This document shows, in pieces, positions 19,410-27,892 of a stretch of 64,000 bases of DNA. Within the stretch, counting starts at the first letter, position 1. Every line of letters starts with the position of its first letter. The notes below the pieces were generated by a model, which was given only the letters and a program-made list of their open reading frames with translations, searched no databases and was not told the origin of the DNA. Origin of the DNA: Yeosuana aquiaggeris (GTDB lineage Bacteria > Bacteroidota > Bacteroidia > Flavobacteriales > Flavobacteriaceae); the NCBI RefSeq assembly GCF_044003965.1, contig NZ_JBAWKC010000004.1, positions 307,359-371,358 on the forward strand, read 5' to 3'. The position numbers and the translations under genes are program-made.

Positions 19410-19452
19410 TGACAATTATCAGAGAATTATTTAAAGTATTCCTATAAATTTG
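19410..19452 (+). promoter_or_regulatory. CRP/FNR-type box plus -7 element for the NHL/dodecaheme operon
   Basis: TGAC-AATT-ATCA at 19410-19421 and TAAATTTG, a perfect TAnnTTTG, at 19445-19452. The centre-to-box distance is 29.5 bp. No TTG is found at the -33 position. Confidence 0.75.
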
Positions 19453-19508
19453 TTTAGTTACTGGTATCTGTTCCAAAGTGAATACATATTCAGGAATAAC
19501 GCTTTTAC

Positions 19509-20531
19509 ATGAAGCTATTGTCTAAAACATATGGTACAATCCTGTTTTCAGTGTTACTTCTCTTTGTATTACAAAAGAGTCAGGCACAAGACACCACCTA
19601 TGTTGATGTCCTTGATTTTTACGCCACCAATACGGTAAGTTGGGTCAATCAAATCCCACATTTAAAAGAAGACCTTAAAAAATCCAACAAAGGCTGGTTC
19701 AAACGTTTGCTCCTTGGTAAAAATGAGGTAACCACCTTGCAAAAACCTGTTGATGTCATTGGTTTTGACCACGGAGACTGCATCATTTTCGATCAGGGTA
19801 ATGGTACCATATTTATTTCTGAAGACAATGATCTGGAAATCCCAAAATTTCTACGAAAAGATGAAACCTATTATCCCTCATTGGTTGGAGCCTGTATTCT
19901 AACGGATCAACGGATTTTGTTCACGGATTCTAAACTTAATAAGATTTTTATCTTTTCAGCAGACAGAAAACAAGTGACAGAACTTAACAGCAACTTAGAG
20001 CTTACCCAGCCCACCGGTATTGCCTTTAATAACAGTACCAACCAGATCTGGGTGGTAGAAACAGGCGCTCATCGCATATCTATTTTAGATATTACGGGTA
20101 AACGCATTAAAACCTTTGGGCAACGCGGGAGCGTACCAGGGGAGTTTAACTACCCTACGTCTATTTGCATTGGCTCTGATGGAAATACCTACATTGTAGA
20201 TGCGCTAAATTATCGCATTCAGATTTTTGATGCTCACGGCAACTTCATTTTTGAGTTTGGTGAAAATGGCAACGGTACCGGCTTTTTTGCCAGCCCAAAA
20301 GGGATTGCGACCGATAGTTATGGTAACATTTATGTGGTAGATGCGCTATTTCATACGGTTCAAATTTTTGACAACAAGGGTAATTACCTGTATAATTTTG
20401 GTGCCCAAGGGCGTGACATAAATCAGTTTTGGATGCCTTCAGGTATTTTTATAGACAAAAATAATCACATCTATATTGCAGACAGCTATAATTCAAGAAT
20501 ACAGATATTTGATTTAAACTATATTGAATGA
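19509..20531 (+). CDS. Exported six-bladed NHL-repeat beta-propeller
   Basis: 340 residues. Signal peptide ending LQKSQAQ. Repeating blades of the NHL type are clear from residue ~80 on: PTGIAFNNSTNQIWVVETGAHRI, YPTSICIGSDGNTYIVDAL, SPKGIATDSYGNIYVVDAL, MPSGIFIDKNNHIYIADSY, each followed by RIQIFD-like strands and an FG turn. NHL propellers are protein-interaction scaffolds. Its stop overlaps the start of the dodecaheme gene by 4 bp (ATGA), so the two are translated together and are probably partners in an extracytoplasmic complex. Confidence 0.9.
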   Translation: MKLLSKTYGTILFSVLLLFVLQKSQAQDTTYVDVLDFYATNTVSWVNQIPHLKEDLKKSNKGWFKRLLLGKNEVTTLQKPVDVIGFDHGDCIIFDQGNGTIFISEDNDLEIPKFLRKDETYYPSLVGACILTDQRILFTDSKLNKIFIFSADRKQVTELNSNLELTQPTGIAFNNSTNQIWVVETGAHRISILDITGKRIKTFGQRGSVPGEFNYPTSICIGSDGNTYIVDALNYRIQIFDAHGNFIFEFGENGNGTGFFASPKGIATDSYGNIYVVDALFHTVQIFDNKGNYLYNFGAQGRDINQFWMPSGIFIDKNNHIYIADSYNSRIQIFDLNYIE

Positions 20532-22225
20532 AACGATTGATCCTTTTAATAATTGGTTTAGTTATTTTTCCTTTAAACCCAGTATTGGCACAAGGGAGAG
20601 TAGATCAGTCGCGACATAATTTATCTACTTCCGGAAAAGGAAATATCAAATCGTTGGATGATTCCAGAGTGTGTATATTTTGCCATACATCACATTCTGC
20701 AAATCCTAAAGCACCCTTGTGGAATCGCAAAAATTCGGGAAGAATATATACCTTATACGACAGCTCTACACTCGATGCCAAACCAGGGCAACCCGATGGT
20801 AGTTCCATGCTATGTCTGTCTTGCCATGACGGGACCGTGGCCCTAGGAAATACCTATAAAAACCCGAACAGCATGTCTTTTGCCCATAGTATGACCAAAC
20901 GGGGTAATCTGGGTACAGATCTGTCTGATGACCATCCTATTTCATTTATATACGATGCCTCACTGGCGGCAACCGATGGGCAACTTAAAGACCCGGTAAC
21001 TTTGGATCGCGATATTCTGGATAGTAACAGCAAACTGCAATGTACCTCCTGCCACGATCCTCATAAAGATATGGAAGGTAATTTTTTAAAGCATACCAAT
21101 GAGTTTTCCGAGCTCTGTTTTACCTGCCATGATACCAATTATTGGGGTAACAGCAGCCATAATACTGCTACGGTTAGCTGGAATGGCATTGCGCCAAACC
21201 CATGGTCACATATGGATGCGCCTTATAATACCGTAACACAAAATGGATGTTCTAATTGCCATGATACCCACAATGCCAATGGTAAAGAACGCTTACTCAA
21301 ACGGGAAGCCGAAGAGGATAACTGTCTTGATTGTCATAATGGGAATACCGCTAAAACCAATATACAGGCAGATTTAACCAAACCCTACCGTCATGATGTA
21401 TATGCCTATACCGGTATTCATGATCCTGTGGAGTCCAATTTGAACAAAACCAAGCATGTGGAATGCGTGGATTGTCACAATGCCCATGCTACCAATGAAT
21501 TATTGGCCCAGGCACCTTTTGTAAGTGGAGCCAATGCCAGTGTTAATGGCATTAGCCAGTCGGGTATGGAAATATATCCCGCTGTAAACGAATATGAGAT
21601 CTGTTTTAAATGTCATGCTGATAATCCTGTAACACCGCAACATACCCAACGTTACTTGGGCTCAGCAAATACACGTTTGGATTTCGATCCAAACAACATT
21701 TCTATGCATCCGGTTATACAGGAAGGCAATAACCCAAACCCAAGAGGTTTAATAGCACCTTACAATAGTAACAGTAAAATTTATTGTTCGTCCTGTCATG
21801 CCAGTGATGGAAAAAACGCACCCGCAGGACCCCATGGCTCCATATACCCCAGAATTTTAAAGGCCAATTACAATACCGAACGAACCCCGCTATTGGGTAA
21901 AAGCTGGCCATCACTCATACAGGCTAATTTCACCTTATGTTTTGAGTGTCACGAAATCAATAGTGTCACCAATATCCATACCCAAATGAGTGAAGGTCAT
22001 TTTATGGAAACCATAGGTTGTAATGCCTGCCATGATCCCCATGGTTATGAAGGCGGTACCTTGAGCGAAAACGCCTATGGCATTAATTTTGACCAAAGCG
22101 TCATACAGCCCAACCCTTTAAATGGCCGTATGATCGACCTCGACCAGAAAAAGTGTTTTATGACCTGTCACGACCCTCATGGTGTGGTCAATTATACCCA
22201 TAGCGCCGAGGGCGATGATTATTAA
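20528..22225 (+). CDS. Dodecaheme c-type cytochrome (paired CXXCH, one CX3CH site)
   Basis: 565 residues. Signal peptide ending NPVLAQ. There are eleven CXXCH sites (CIFCH, CLSCH, CTSCH, CFTCH, CSNCH, CLDCH, CVDCH, CFKCH, CSSCH, CFECH, CNACH) plus a C-terminal CX3CH (CFMTCH, near residue 548), each typically followed by D/N-x-H. The first ~200 residues are a full copy of the tetraheme protein at 23110 (HNLS..., CIFCHTSH, APLWNR, LCLSCHDGTVALG, HPISFIYD). Sites of the CX2CH-NxH doubled type are used in long-range electron transfer. It lacks a lipobox and T9SS domain, so periplasmic or secreted location is not resolved. Followed by a palindromic repeat array. Confidence 0.93.
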   Translation: MKRLILLIIGLVIFPLNPVLAQGRVDQSRHNLSTSGKGNIKSLDDSRVCIFCHTSHSANPKAPLWNRKNSGRIYTLYDSSTLDAKPGQPDGSSMLCLSCHDGTVALGNTYKNPNSMSFAHSMTKRGNLGTDLSDDHPISFIYDASLAATDGQLKDPVTLDRDILDSNSKLQCTSCHDPHKDMEGNFLKHTNEFSELCFTCHDTNYWGNSSHNTATVSWNGIAPNPWSHMDAPYNTVTQNGCSNCHDTHNANGKERLLKREAEEDNCLDCHNGNTAKTNIQADLTKPYRHDVYAYTGIHDPVESNLNKTKHVECVDCHNAHATNELLAQAPFVSGANASVNGISQSGMEIYPAVNEYEICFKCHADNPVTPQHTQRYLGSANTRLDFDPNNISMHPVIQEGNNPNPRGLIAPYNSNSKIYCSSCHASDGKNAPAGPHGSIYPRILKANYNTERTPLLGKSWPSLIQANFTLCFECHEINSVTNIHTQMSEGHFMETIGCNACHDPHGYEGGTLSENAYGINFDQSVIQPNPLNGRMIDLDQKKCFMTCHDPHGVVNYTHSAEGDDY

Positions 22226-22232
22226 TTGAACT

Positions 22233-22650
22233 GTCATTGAGAGCCTGAGTTTATACTGAGCGTAGACGAAGTATGGCAATCTGCCTATCGTTAAACGTCA
22301 TCGCGAGCCCTTTTGGGTGAAGCAATCTTATGAAAAGAACCGTCATTGCGAGCGAGGCGAAGCAATCTCACAAAACGGAACTCCAAATAAACAGACTGCC
22401 ACGTCGCTGTACTCCTCGCAGTGACGTTATTGGTCATTGCGAGCCCTTTAGGGTGAAGCAATCTTATGAAAAGAACCGTCATTGCGAGCCCTTGAAAAAG
22501 GGCATGGCAATCTCATGAATCAGAACACCCCATTATACAGACTGCCACGTCGCTGTACTCCTCGCAGTGACGGAAAGGAACCGTCATTGCGAGCCCTGGA
22601 ATAGGGCGTGGCAATCTCATGAATCAAATCTCCAAACAGACTACGCCCCT
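22233..22650. repeat. Array of REP-like palindromic repeats
   Basis: Six units start GTCATtGCGAGC and continue ...GGCAATCTCAT or ...GAAGCAATCTTAT. Two full units are closed by an inverted copy, AGACTGCCACGTCGCTGTA...GCAGTGAC, so each folds into a long hairpin. The units differ by spacer lengths. This is an interspersed non-coding repeat of the type common in Bacteroidota and other GC-poor genomes, sitting just past the dodecaheme gene; the short frames through it are not genes. Confidence 0.85.
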
Positions 22651-22994
22651 TTTGGCACCTCAACTTAACAGTTTTTTATCTCTTTTATACATTAATTTTA
22701 CAACCTAACAAGTTGATTATAATTACAAAAAAACTTTTTACCTAAATTAACTTTTTCCAAAACTTTTGGGCCAACTAAAAGAATTCACCCATTTTTTGGC
22801 TTAATTAAATTCATTATAAATAATGCAATTGACTGCATATCAATGCTTTATGATTTTCATAAAAAAAAGTGTCGCCATAAATAAAAAAAATGTCGCTAAA
22901 AGGTCCGCTTTCTAACCGTGTATTATATTGTTTTTCAACATGTTATATTTTTACACAACTAATTATAACAAAATATAATCATATATAAAAAAGC

Positions 22995-23037
22995 TAACAA
23001 ATGTCATGTTTTTTTTAGAGACATCTTGTTATTTTTA
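22995..23037 (+). promoter_or_regulatory. CRP/FNR-type box plus -7 element for the tetraheme gene
   Basis: TAAC-AAAT-GTCA (one mismatch from TGAC-N4-GTCA) at 22995-23006 and TATTTTTA at 23030-23037. Palindrome centre to first base of the -7 box is 29.5 bp. The 5' leader to the ATG is about 65 nt. Confidence 0.65.
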
Positions 23038-23109
23038 TAAACAATTAATAAACAATTAATTAACCATTTTTTAATCTATATATAATCAACAATCTTAAAT
23101 TTAAGTATT

Positions 23110-23721
23110 ATGAAAACAACAAAAAATTTATTAACTCTTGCTTTTGCAATGTTCGCGACATTTGCATTTGCTCAATCAGTTGTTGGAACTGCACATGATT
23201 TATCAGGTGCAACTTGGAATACTGGTACTGATGAAGTCTGTATCACTTGCCATACCCCACACAATGCTATATCAGCAAACGGACCATTATGGAACCATAC
23301 TGAATCAGTAGCAGATTACACTTTATATTCAAGCACAGTATCTTCTACTTTTGATTCTGACGCTACTATAACACAGCCAGCGGGCACATCTAAATTATGT
23401 TTAGGATGTCATGATGGTACAGTGGACTTAGCAAATTATGGTCAAACTACTGATGCAACTGGAAACGCCATAACTGGTACTGCACTTCTAGGCACAAATC
23501 TAACAACTCATCATCCTGTGTCTTTTACCTATAATACTGCTTTATTTACTGCTGATGGTGGATTATATGACCCTGCTGTAACAACTGCAGTTTCAACTTT
23601 ATTATTTGGCGATAATGTAGAATGTGCTTCTTGCCATAATGCTCATGATGATACAAATGGTGCTTTTTTAGTAATGAGTAATTCTGCAAGTGCCCTATGT
23701 TTAACTTGTCATAACAAATAA
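23110..23721 (+). CDS. Secreted tetraheme cytochrome c, OmcE-like domain
   Basis: 203 residues; the signal peptide MKTTKNLLTLAFAMFATFAFAQ leaves a ~181-residue protein. Four CXXCH motifs: CITCH (with TPHN), CLGCH (DGTVDL), CASCH (NAHDD) and CLTCH at the very C-terminus. The rest is Ser/Thr/Ala-rich. HDLSGATWN, CITCHTPHNAISANGPLWNH, LCLGCHDGTV and HHPVSFTYN are the sequence style of single-domain tetraheme cytochromes such as Geobacter OmcE, which polymerise into extracellular filaments; this is from memory of the family and polymerisation here is inference. It has its own regulated promoter and a strong terminator, so it can be made in excess over its neighbours. Confidence 0.88.
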   Translation: MKTTKNLLTLAFAMFATFAFAQSVVGTAHDLSGATWNTGTDEVCITCHTPHNAISANGPLWNHTESVADYTLYSSTVSSTFDSDATITQPAGTSKLCLGCHDGTVDLANYGQTTDATGNAITGTALLGTNLTTHHPVSFTYNTALFTADGGLYDPAVTTAVSTLLFGDNVECASCHNAHDDTNGAFLVMSNSASALCLTCHNK

Positions 23722-23740
23722 TTACATCTTATTAATTAAT

Positions 23741-23773
23741 AAAAAAAAGGCAAATGGTATTTGCCTTTTTTTT
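23741..23773 (+). terminator. Strong Rho-independent terminator after the tetraheme gene
   Basis: Stem AAGGCAAA / TTTGCCTT with loop TGGTA, flanked by an A tract and a run of eight Ts. The symmetric A/T flanks let it act on both strands. Confidence 0.85.
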
Positions 23774-23829
23774 ATGCTTTATAGACTTTAAAATTAAACG
23801 TTGGTAGACGCTTATTACAGGCAAAAAGT

Positions 23830-23872
23830 TGATATATATCATACTTTTCCAGATAGGGAATAAATACCTTTA
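23830..23872 (+). promoter_or_regulatory. CRP/FNR-type box plus -7 element for the porin-cytochrome operon
   Basis: TGAT-ATAT-ATCA at 23830-23841 (with a further T on the left, giving TTGAT-N4-ATCA) and TACCTTTA at 23865-23872. Centre to first base of the -7 box is 29.5 bp. Confidence 0.7.
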
Positions 23873-23920
23873 CAGTTAAGCATCACTGCGTAATCTTCGA
23901 GCGCTCATTAAATTATAAGT

Positions 23921-25003
23921 ATGAAAACTAAACTGATTTTTTTTAAATATTGTCTATTAGGGACGTGTATGTATATTTTCGCATTCTCATGTGCACCAAA
24001 AATAGCAGATGTTAAGCTAACCCAAACCAAACCCATATTTTACCCTCAGGAACCTGATACGGCTCGTGTACAGTTTTTAAGAGCATTTAGCAAATCGACC
24101 GATATTGAAGCGGTACAGTCAGCATTTAAATCTTCCATTGTGGGCGAACAAACAGTTTTAAAAGTTGAAAAACCCTATGGTATTGCTACTGGTAAGGGTA
24201 AAATTTATATTTGCGATTTGGGTAACAATACCATAGACATAATTGATCTGGAAGCTAAAAGTTTTAAAGTGCTACAGCCAGAACTAAAAAAAGGGGTGGC
24301 CCAGGCCATTAACACTGTTGTTGATAGTGAGGGGTTTATCTATCTTGCAAATCCGCTGCAACGTGTGATCTCTGTTTATGATACCGATTTTAATTATATG
24401 ACAGAATTTGGGAAAGAGGTGAATTACAGGCCTATTGACGTCGCTGTAAAGGGCGATAAAATTTATGTGCCCGATATACAAAATAACCGCGTCAACATCT
24501 TTGATAAAACGACTAAAGAATTTTTAAGCTATTTTCCGGACAGTGTGGCCGGTAATGACGACTGGCTCTACTCGCCCACCGCCATAAGCATCTCCAATAA
24601 CAACATTTACATTACCGATACAGGTGATTTTACGGTAAAAGTCTACTCCCTTAAGGGTGAGTTCTTAAAAAAAATTGGAGCCCTTGGTAAAGGATTTGGC
24701 CAATTTACACGGCCCAAAGGGAATGCGGTGGATAAGGAGGACCATGTGTATGTACTGGATGCGGCCTTTGAGAATGCACAGCTTTTTAATAAAGACGGTG
24801 ACTTATTGATGTTCTTTGGCGGGCCCTATAAAGGTCCTGGCGATATGTATCTGCCTGCACAAATTACCATTGATTATAGCAACACAACCTATTTTGAAGA
24901 TTTGGTAGATCCGCGCTATACCTTACAGTATTTAATACTGGTGACCAACCAGTATGGCCCTGATAAAGTTTCTGTATATGGAAGAATTGAACTTAAGAAA
25001 TAG
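23921..25003 (+). CDS. NHL-repeat beta-propeller lipoprotein
   Basis: 360 residues. Lipobox FAFSC around Cys24, then a linker and a six-bladed propeller: YGIATGKGKIYICDLGNNTI, DSEGFIYLANPLQRVISVYD, VKGDKIYVPDIQNNRVNIFD, SPTAISISNNNIYITDTGDF, RPKGNAVDKEDHVYVLDAAF. The ordered start ARVQFLRAFS is shared by many propeller lipoproteins next to multiheme cytochromes. It heads a probable operon with four downstream genes (73 bp to the nonaheme gene, then overlaps). Expected to sit at the periplasmic or outer face of the outer membrane as a scaffold. Confidence 0.88.
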   Translation: MKTKLIFFKYCLLGTCMYIFAFSCAPKIADVKLTQTKPIFYPQEPDTARVQFLRAFSKSTDIEAVQSAFKSSIVGEQTVLKVEKPYGIATGKGKIYICDLGNNTIDIIDLEAKSFKVLQPELKKGVAQAINTVVDSEGFIYLANPLQRVISVYDTDFNYMTEFGKEVNYRPIDVAVKGDKIYVPDIQNNRVNIFDKTTKEFLSYFPDSVAGNDDWLYSPTAISISNNNIYITDTGDFTVKVYSLKGEFLKKIGALGKGFGQFTRPKGNAVDKEDHVYVLDAAFENAQLFNKDGDLLMFFGGPYKGPGDMYLPAQITIDYSNTTYFEDLVDPRYTLQYLILVTNQYGPDKVSVYGRIELKK

Positions 25004-25076
25004 TGACGTATTGAGTAGTGCTGTTATAACATAATAATAGCTGCCATGCTTATAAAAGCATAACCAGGTGTACACC

Positions 25077-25916
25077 ATGATTAAAAATGTATATACCATA
25101 GTTTTCAAAGTTCTTGTTTGCACACTCCTTATGATGTCATGCGGCCCTAAAAGCAGTTATAATGTCAAATCATTTTTTTTTGATGGAGTACCAGATCCTT
25201 TAAAAGGAAACCAATTAGATATTAAAAATATTGATTCAACCGGATATAAAAAACGGGATAGTATTTTACAAAAAGTAAAAGTAATCTATCATCAACCTTT
25301 TCAGGAAAAAAAATGCAATACTTGCCATCAAAAATTCACAAGAGGTCAGACAATGGCTAAAAACAAAGCCTTATGTTACACCTGTCATGATGCCTTTGAA
25401 AACCAGTATCAGATCTTACATGGCCCGGTAGCTGTAGGTTATTGTTCGCAGTGCCATAATCCTCACAAATCGAAAAATAGAGCACTTTTATTAAAAAACG
25501 ATAACGAGTTGTGCTACAACTGTCATAATAAAGAGTATATAGAAGCTACTAATATCCATAAAACCATTGCCGATAAGCAATGCTTAACCTGCCATAATGC
25601 ACATGGCGGTAGCACGTCTCATTTTTTAAACAAAAACAGTTGTTTTGAATGCCATGACAATTATAATACCAACCACACTTATGTACATGGCCCTGTAGCG
25701 GCAGGCTTATGTGCCTCCTGCCATGAGAGTCATAACTCCAAACAAACGCATTTATTAAAAATAACGGGGAATGGGCTGTGTATTGATTGCCATAATCAGA
25801 AAGATATAGATAAGAGTACAGCACATACAGAGGCAAGAGCGCAACAATGTACAGACTGCCATAACCCACATGGCAGCAATAAAACGTTTCTTTTAACCAA
25901 AACAGATAAGCAGTGA
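25077..25916 (+). CDS. Nonaheme c-type cytochrome lipoprotein
   Basis: About 279 residues from the ATG at 25077; a GTG at 25068 is less likely because the ATG gives a clean lipoprotein signal (VCTLLMMSC). Nine CXXCH sites (CNTCH, CYTCH, CSQCH, CYNCH, CLTCH, CFECH, CASCH, CIDCH, CTDCH) are spaced 20-30 residues apart, with the repeating unit LHGPVA(V/A)G-C-CH-N/E-PH/SH and LL-xxxLCxxCH. This doubled CXXCH layout is typical of small membrane-anchored electron carriers. Its stop overlaps the GTG start of the barrel gene by 4 bp, so it is translationally coupled to the porin, the arrangement of porin-cytochrome conduits. Confidence 0.9.
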   Translation: MIKNVYTIVFKVLVCTLLMMSCGPKSSYNVKSFFFDGVPDPLKGNQLDIKNIDSTGYKKRDSILQKVKVIYHQPFQEKKCNTCHQKFTRGQTMAKNKALCYTCHDAFENQYQILHGPVAVGYCSQCHNPHKSKNRALLLKNDNELCYNCHNKEYIEATNIHKTIADKQCLTCHNAHGGSTSHFLNKNSCFECHDNYNTNHTYVHGPVAAGLCASCHESHNSKQTHLLKITGNGLCIDCHNQKDIDKSTAHTEARAQQCTDCHNPHGSNKTFLLTKTDKQ

Positions 25917-27868
25917 AACCGTTAAGAGTGACCATACTAGGTTTAATGTTTATCTGTAGTACTTATGCACAGAATGTGTATCAGCCTGCCTTCTGGAACC
26001 TGATGGACCTTAATGGCAAATTGGAACTATTAGGTACGTATAGAAATACCGGTTCTAAAACAGTGGGTACCGATAATGAAACTGAAAATACATTTTGGTC
26101 AGGCAGACTGGATGTGAATGCCAGATCGTATTTCTGGCATCCCAATTTTATCGTCTTAGATGTGGGGGGTACGTACTTTCCTGGTGCCGGGCAAAACAAT
26201 TCCATTTTACAGCCCGATTATGCTCTGGAATCGGTATCCAGACAATTACGATTGGGCACCGCTATTTTTAGAAAAAAACGATTGAATTTTCGAACATTTT
26301 TAAATCTTATGAATTCCTATTCCAATGCTGAAGCTATTAGTGAAACTAAAAATAACAGCTTAGATTTTGGAGGTGAAATCAATTTTAGGAACAAATTTGC
26401 ACCTTTACACTTAAGATATTTAAATTTTGACAGGCAACAGGAGCAACAGCCCTTTAACCGTACCTTTACAAATAAAGGGGATGAACTTATCCTAACCACA
26501 AAAACGTCTTTTAGCGATTTTGATACCCATGATTTAAAATTTTCACAGCGAAGTTTTACTAATGCCCTTTTAGGGGTTTATACTAATGCGTTAAGTACCA
26601 CAACACTAAATTTAAGCGATCGCATTTATTTTGACAGGAAGAAGGATAAATCACTTAACTCTTATATATCAAATATGGAAACTACAGGGTTCAACCCCTA
26701 TAAACGCTTTAGTGTAAATGAAAACCTGAGGTATGCTTTGCCATACAATTTAGACTTTGCAGGTATGTTTAACTTTAATAAAATTGATCAAAATAATCAA
26801 AAGATTGATAATATCAATTATACCGGGACCTTAAGGCATAAACTCTATGAGAGCTTAAACTCTTATATTGCTTATGAATCCAGAAACACAAAACAAACGG
26901 CGTTTAAAGAACTATCAAACTTTTTAAGGGCTGGCTTTATATATACCAAGACACTCCCCTATAAAAGTAAACTTTCCTTATCCTACAATTATGCAATTAA
27001 TAAACTGGACAGGGATAGTAAACCAATTGACATATCCTATTTTAATGAATCTTTTGTGCTTAACGATGCCGAAGTGACCATCATACCTTACCCCAATGTG
27101 CTTGAAGAGACCATCGTGGTAAAAGATATTACGGGAGCCTTAATTTATCAGGAAAACCTGGATTATATTCTCATAAATAACAATAACTTTTATGAAATAC
27201 AGCGCTTACCAGGAGGGCTGATCCCAAATAACACCCAGGTTTACCTCGATTTTACAAGCCAAAGCCTGGAAAGTTTCAGTTTTACATCAACAAACCATCA
27301 GTTTAATTCACAACTCAGTGTCTTTAATAATTTAGTTAATGTGTACTACAGGCATTTTAATATAGATTATAAAGATGTTAATGTCACGAATACCGATATT
27401 TTAAATTATACCAATCAAAACCTTATTGGAATACGGCTTCATTATGACGGCATAGAGTTGGGTGCAGAAAAAGACCACTATAATTCTACCATTGTCCCTT
27501 ATAAACTGAACTCCTATTTTTTAAATATCAATGGCAGACTAAATAATAAGTTGAGCTATGTCATCAATGCCAATGTTAAGGATTATGATATGATTGGTGA
27601 GGAAGACAGAACCCAGTTATTTATCAGTGCTTCGGGAAATTTGGCCTATCAGTTCAATCGCACTACCAAATTGATTGCCACAGCGGGTTACAGAAAACAG
27701 GAGGGCGTGGGCATTGACCTGGATCTATTTACCTCAAGGGCAGAATTTTCCACCTCATTCAACAAATTAACTATAGCCCTATCGTTAGATCTTTACAGAA
27801 GAGAATATTTAATTACTGAAGACTATAATTTTAATGCTATTAACCTTAGAATCACTAGAAATTTTTAA
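25913..27868 (+). CDS. Large outer-membrane beta-barrel, candidate cytochrome conduit porin
   Basis: 651 residues from a GTG start inside the previous gene's stop (GTGA overlap). Signal peptide MKPLRVTILGLMFICSTYAQ. The mature part is almost all alternating strands of about 10-14 residues with aromatic girdles, for example LELLGTYRNTGSKTVG, FIVLDVGGTYFPG, KLSLSYNYAINKLDRD, and ends in a strand closing with F (AINLRITRNF). There is no TonB box, plug domain or POTRA. An ~26-strand barrel of this size placed between multiheme cytochromes matches the porin part of PCC systems (MtrB/OmbB-like), though sequence similarity to those is not obvious by eye. Other barrel roles cannot be excluded. Confidence 0.8.
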   Translation: MKPLRVTILGLMFICSTYAQNVYQPAFWNLMDLNGKLELLGTYRNTGSKTVGTDNETENTFWSGRLDVNARSYFWHPNFIVLDVGGTYFPGAGQNNSILQPDYALESVSRQLRLGTAIFRKKRLNFRTFLNLMNSYSNAEAISETKNNSLDFGGEINFRNKFAPLHLRYLNFDRQQEQQPFNRTFTNKGDELILTTKTSFSDFDTHDLKFSQRSFTNALLGVYTNALSTTTLNLSDRIYFDRKKDKSLNSYISNMETTGFNPYKRFSVNENLRYALPYNLDFAGMFNFNKIDQNNQKIDNINYTGTLRHKLYESLNSYIAYESRNTKQTAFKELSNFLRAGFIYTKTLPYKSKLSLSYNYAINKLDRDSKPIDISYFNESFVLNDAEVTIIPYPNVLEETIVVKDITGALIYQENLDYILINNNNFYEIQRLPGGLIPNNTQVYLDFTSQSLESFSFTSTNHQFNSQLSVFNNLVNVYYRHFNIDYKDVNVTNTDILNYTNQNLIGIRLHYDGIELGAEKDHYNSTIVPYKLNSYFLNINGRLNNKLSYVINANVKDYDMIGEEDRTQLFISASGNLAYQFNRTTKLIATAGYRKQEGVGIDLDLFTSRAEFSTSFNKLTIALSLDLYRREYLITEDYNFNAINLRITRNF

Positions 27869-27892
27869 CTTTATATATAATTCCTAAAGATT

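Noticed and set aside
22291..22518. Overlapping ~62-codon ORFs on both strands
   Set aside because: They lie entirely in the palindromic repeat array and reflect its GC-rich composition.
22233..22650. Possible CRISPR array
   Set aside because: Units are palindromic, of unequal length and without regular unique spacers; no cas gene is present.
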